Origin: Chloroflexota bacterium
GTDB lineage: Bacteria; Chloroflexota; Dormibacteria; Aeolococcales; Aeolococcaceae
Direction of reading: 5' to 3'
DNA length: 64,000 bases
Assembly: GCA_005880985.1 (NCBI GenBank)
Contig: VBIQ01000004.1
Location: 359,275 to 423,274, forward strand
Below the pieces are notes generated by a model. The model searched no databases, was not told where the DNA came from, and saw only the letters and a list, made by a program, of their open reading frames with translations. Positions 61,272 through 64,000 of this stretch are shown one piece after another; the stretch's first letter is position 1; every line of letters starts with the position of its first letter. The translations under genes and the position numbers were made by a program.

Positions 61272-63284
61272 ATGCAGCGCGTCGCCACACCGATCGCCGC
61301 CGGTGCCACCCTGGTGCTGGCCGGCCTGGCCGTCCTCGGTGGCCGCACCGCGGCCTCGGCCGCCAATCCCCCAACCCTCACCAAGACGACGATGCATTTT
61401 CCCGTCGTCGTCGGGCCCAACGACGATCAGCACTGCACCATCGTCGGCGACCTCTACGTGCCGAGCACGGCGACCGCCGCCACCCCGGCTCCGTCGATCC
61501 TCACCACCAACGGCTTTGGCGGCAGTAAGGACGACCAGGCGGCCGACGCCACCCTGCTCGCCGAGCGCGGGTACGTCGTCCTCTCCTACTCCGGCCTCGG
61601 CTTCGGCGGCAGCGGCTGCAACATCGAGACCGATCAGCCGGCCTGGGACGGCAAGGCGGCCTCCCAACTCATCAGCTTCCTCGGCAATCGGCCCGAGGTG
61701 CTCAAGGACGGCCCCGGCGACCCGCGGATCGGGATGTTCGGTGGCTCGTACGGGGGCGGCATCCAGTTCGCCACCGCTTCGGTCGATCCCCGCCTCGACA
61801 CCATCGTCCCGTCGATCACCTGGAACGACCTCAGCTACTCGCTCGCCCCCAACAACTCCTGGTCGAAGCTGCTCTCCACCACCACCATCCCACCGGGGAC
61901 GCCCAAGGAGCAGTGGAGCGAGCTCTTCTTCGCCGACGGTCTCGCTCAGCCGGCGCTACATCCGACAACCACCCCGATCCCGCCCTCGACCTGCCCCGGC
62001 TTCGATCCCCAGATCTGTGTCTTCAACACCGAGTCCATCGCGCGCGGATTCCTCACCTCTGACGCGGCCGCCTTCTTCCACAACGCGTCGGTGGCCAGCT
62101 TCATGACGAAGATCCGCATCCCTACACTCCTCGTCCAGGGGCAGAACGACACCCTCTTCGACATGGCCGAGGCGGTGGCCAACATGCGGGGCATCAACGC
62201 CAACGGCGCCACCGTCCATCTGGTGTTCCAGGAAGGCGGTCACAGCGGCCCGGCGGCGGCGGGCGAGTACAACACCGATGATCCGAACAAGGGCTTCCTC
62301 ACCCAGCTGCGGCTCAATTGGTTCGACCATTTCCTCAAGCGGTCGGCCGTTGACATCGGTCCGCCGGTGCTCTACTTCCGCGACTGGGTGCACTACGACA
62401 CCAGCGGCTCGGCTGCGCCGGCGTACGGGTCGGCGTCGAGCTGGCCGGTCGGAAGTACCCGCACGCTGTTCCTCTCCAGTGATGGCACCCTGGTCTCCTC
62501 GGCAGGACAGGTCAAGCCCGGCACCGACAGCTTCGCCAACCCGCCGGGCGGGCTGCCGCCGAACTACTCCGAGACGTCGGCCGTGGGGCGCGCCCCTCCC
62601 ATCAGCTCGGTGCCACCGACCGACGTTCCCGGCACCTTCACCGCCTTCACCAGCGCCCCGCTGCCCGCCGACGTCGTGTCGGTCGGTATCCCGACGGCGG
62701 ACATCTCGATCAGCGCCGCCACCCAGTCGACCGCCGATCCCTCCACCGAGCTCGTCCTCTTCGGCAAGGTCTACGACGTCGCGCCCGACGGGTCAGTGGT
62801 GCTCCCGTATCGACTCGTCTCGCCGCTGCGTGTCGCAGACCTGAGCAAGCCGGTCCACATCAACCTTCCCGGTCTCGTCCACCAGTACGCTGCGGGCCAC
62901 CGCATCCGCCTGGTCCTGTCGGCGACCGACGCCGCCTATGCCGGGTCGCGGGTTCCCAATATCATCTCTGTCCACCTGGACAACCGCGCCCCCTCCAGGC
63001 TCACCCTGCCGGTGGTCGGCACAGCACACGCTGCAGGCGTCCCGGCAGCGATCGGGACGTCGCCGGCGGCGCCCAGCGTCGGAGCCGGTGGCGCCGCCAC
63101 CACCGCCCCGGTGGCGCCGCCCGCCACCGCCGGCGGCGCGGATGCCGCGACGCCACATCCAGCGGTGAGCCCGAGCGGCCATCCGGTGTGGGCCCTCGCC
63201 AGCGCCGCCACGAGGCCCACGGCAGTCGGGTTGCTGGTGGCTGCGACCTTGCTCGTCCCCTGGATGCGCCGCCGCCGGGGTTGA
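61272..63284 (+). CDS. Exported CocE/X-Pro-peptidase-like alpha/beta hydrolase with C-terminal anchor
   Basis: A 670-residue exported hydrolase. A signal peptide (1-31, A-S-A-A cut region) leads to an alpha/beta hydrolase with nucleophile Ser near 159 (G-G-S-Y-G-G-G), acid Asp near 293 (G-Q-N-D-T-L-F) and His near 323 (G-G-H-S-G-P). From about 360 a jelly-roll-like domain follows, as in CocE/NonD esterases and X-Pro dipeptidyl peptidases. Residues 585-640 are an Ala/Pro/Gly-rich spacer, then one membrane helix and R-R-R-R-G at the end. GGGAGG precedes ATG 61272. Esterase or peptidase activity at the cell surface is likely; the C-terminal helix would tether it. Confidence 0.87.
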   Translation: MQRVATPIAAGATLVLAGLAVLGGRTAASAANPPTLTKTTMHFPVVVGPNDDQHCTIVGDLYVPSTATAATPAPSILTTNGFGGSKDDQAADATLLAERGYVVLSYSGLGFGGSGCNIETDQPAWDGKAASQLISFLGNRPEVLKDGPGDPRIGMFGGSYGGGIQFATASVDPRLDTIVPSITWNDLSYSLAPNNSWSKLLSTTTIPPGTPKEQWSELFFADGLAQPALHPTTTPIPPSTCPGFDPQICVFNTESIARGFLTSDAAAFFHNASVASFMTKIRIPTLLVQGQNDTLFDMAEAVANMRGINANGATVHLVFQEGGHSGPAAAGEYNTDDPNKGFLTQLRLNWFDHFLKRSAVDIGPPVLYFRDWVHYDTSGSAAPAYGSASSWPVGSTRTLFLSSDGTLVSSAGQVKPGTDSFANPPGGLPPNYSETSAVGRAPPISSVPPTDVPGTFTAFTSAPLPADVVSVGIPTADISISAATQSTADPSTELVLFGKVYDVAPDGSVVLPYRLVSPLRVADLSKPVHINLPGLVHQYAAGHRIRLVLSATDAAYAGSRVPNIISVHLDNRAPSRLTLPVVGTAHAAGVPAAIGTSPAAPSVGAGGAATTAPVAPPATAGGADAATPHPAVSPSGHPVWALASAATRPTAVGLLVAATLLVPWMRRRRG

Positions 63285-63303
63285 GCGGCATCGCCGCCGA
63301 CCG

Positions 63304-64000
63304 TCAGCCCATGGACGCGGCGTGCGGCATCACCTCGCCGGCGAACGCCTCGAGCTGGGCGACGAGCTCGTCCACCGACGCGCTCGGGAATCCGGCGGTG
63401 ACTGCGGTGATGCCGGCGCTGCGCAGGCGGGCCAGCTGCTCGAGACAGGCGTCAACCGGCTGCGGCGGGCCGCCCCTTCCCAGGGGGTCGAAGGTCGCGG
63501 GATAGACCACCTCGCCGGGGTGGCCCTGCATCTGGATGAGCTCGCGCATGCGCTCGGGCTCGATCAGCCACGGCACCCAGCCGTCGCCGTACTCGCAGGC
63601 ACGCCGCAACGACCGTGCGCTGTTGCCCCCGATCCAGACTCGCGGACGCGGCGTCTGCACGGGACCGGGGAGGACGACGAGGTCGCCTTCGCCGGCCCAG
63701 ATGCGCTCGAGCTCGGCGAGATAGGCGTCGGTGACGGTGCCTCGTCCGTCGTAATCGAGACCGAGAGCCGAGAACTCAGCGCGCAGGTGGCCGGTGCCGA
63801 CACCCAGGATGATCCGGCCGCCGCTGAGGTGGTCGACGGTGCCCACATCGCGCGCCACGTGGAGCGGGTGGCGATACGGCAGGACGAGGACATGCGTGCA
63901 CAGCGCCAGTCGCTCGGTGACCGCAGCCACGAAGGCCAGGGTGGGGAGCGGCGCGTACCAGATGCCCCCCATGGCGGCGACCGCGCGTCGGGGAACGGCG
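63304..64000 (-). CDS. Luciferase-like (LLM) oxidoreductase, possibly F420-dependent; 5' end cut
   Basis: The frame runs into the right edge of the window, so the N terminus is missing; the last 232 residues are visible. They match the bacterial luciferase-like monooxygenase fold: T-H-V-L-V-L-P-Y-R-H-P near 34-44 of the visible part, L-S-G-G-R-I-I-L-G-V-G-T-G-H near 58-71, and W-I-G-G-N-S near 122. Actinobacterial members commonly use coenzyme F420, but cofactor residues lie partly outside the window. Its stop is 19 bases from the convergent hydrolase gene. Confidence 0.85.
   Translation of the reverse strand, partial: AVPRRAVAAMGGIWYAPLPTLAFVAAVTERLALCTHVLVLPYRHPLHVARDVGTVDHLSGGRIILGVGTGHLRAEFSALGLDYDGRGTVTDAYLAELERIWAGEGDLVVLPGPVQTPRPRVWIGGNSARSLRRACEYGDGWVPWLIEPERMRELIQMQGHPGEVVYPATFDPLGRGGPPQPVDACLEQLARLRSAGITAVTAGFPSASVDELVAQLEAFAGEVMPHAASMG

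Overview
The window is about 70% GC, densely coded, and uses GTG and TTG starts and 1-4 base stop/start overlaps freely. It looks like a chromosome segment of a soil-type high-GC Gram-positive or a close relative. A gene closely resembling S-(hydroxymethyl)mycothiol dehydrogenase, an MprAB/PepD-like stress locus and many FadE-type acyl-CoA dehydrogenase pairs point to Actinomycetota. An archaeal-type adenosine-specific kinase and an EtfB-EtfA fusion leave a sister phylum such as Dormiibacterota or Chloroflexota possible. I see no tRNA, rRNA, CRISPR array, insertion sequence, integrase or phage gene.

Bases 1-48,000 form a catabolic island of short, often divergent operons. 391-4879 (+): amidohydrolase, EtfBA fusion, class II aldolase, amidohydrolase. 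8569-4851 (-): PaaK-like ligase, SDR, aldehyde dehydrogenase. 8724-10817 (+): amidohydrolase, SDR. 17214-10863 (-): ADP-forming acyl-CoA synthetase, acyl-CoA dehydrogenase alpha/beta pair, DUF1684 protein, mycothiol-type dehydrogenase. 17289-18902 (+) and 21400-18939 (-): two AMP-forming ligases, one lacking its catalytic lysine, and an SDR. 21538-29277 (+): HMG-CoA synthase-like/DUF35 fusion, thiolase, a second dehydrogenase pair, amidohydrolase, Ltp2-like protein, DUF35. 34469-29294 (-): two more Ltp2-like/DUF35 pairs, adenosine-specific kinase, a membrane protein, a cupin. 34642-49615: enoyl-CoA hydratase, SRPBCC, TetR, D-aminoacylase-like enzyme, two P450s, Zn-alcohol dehydrogenase, SDRs, SnoaL-like protein, aldehyde dehydrogenase and more amidohydrolases.

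Together these genes fit uptake and CoA-dependent breakdown of a large, probably alicyclic or branched hydrophobic carboxylate. P450 and dehydrogenases would oxidise it, ligases make the CoA ester, heterodimeric dehydrogenases and EtfBA desaturate it and carry the electrons, the hydratase adds water, and thiolase or Ltp2/DUF35 retro-aldolases cleave carbon bonds. Seven Amidohydrolase_2 enzymes would hydrolyse or decarboxylate intermediates. The substrate cannot be read from sequence.

Bases 49,700-63,300 are an envelope block on the + strand. A branched-chain-type ABC transporter (livH, livM, livG and a livF with an added ribbon-helix-helix-like tail) overlaps a gene for an unrecognised exported, membrane-anchored protein and is followed by a membrane-anchored solute-binding protein. 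Next comes a two-component system, a small Ser/Thr-rich membrane protein, an HtrA/PepD-like protease with PDZ domain, a small acidic protein and an exported CocE-like hydrolase. The most notable signal is a set of three near-identical sites, each made of three 11-base-spaced TCnnAG-like repeats, upstream of the response regulator, the small membrane protein and the protease. They look like the operator of a self-regulating envelope-stress regulon. The window ends inside a luciferase-like oxidoreductase gene on the - strand.
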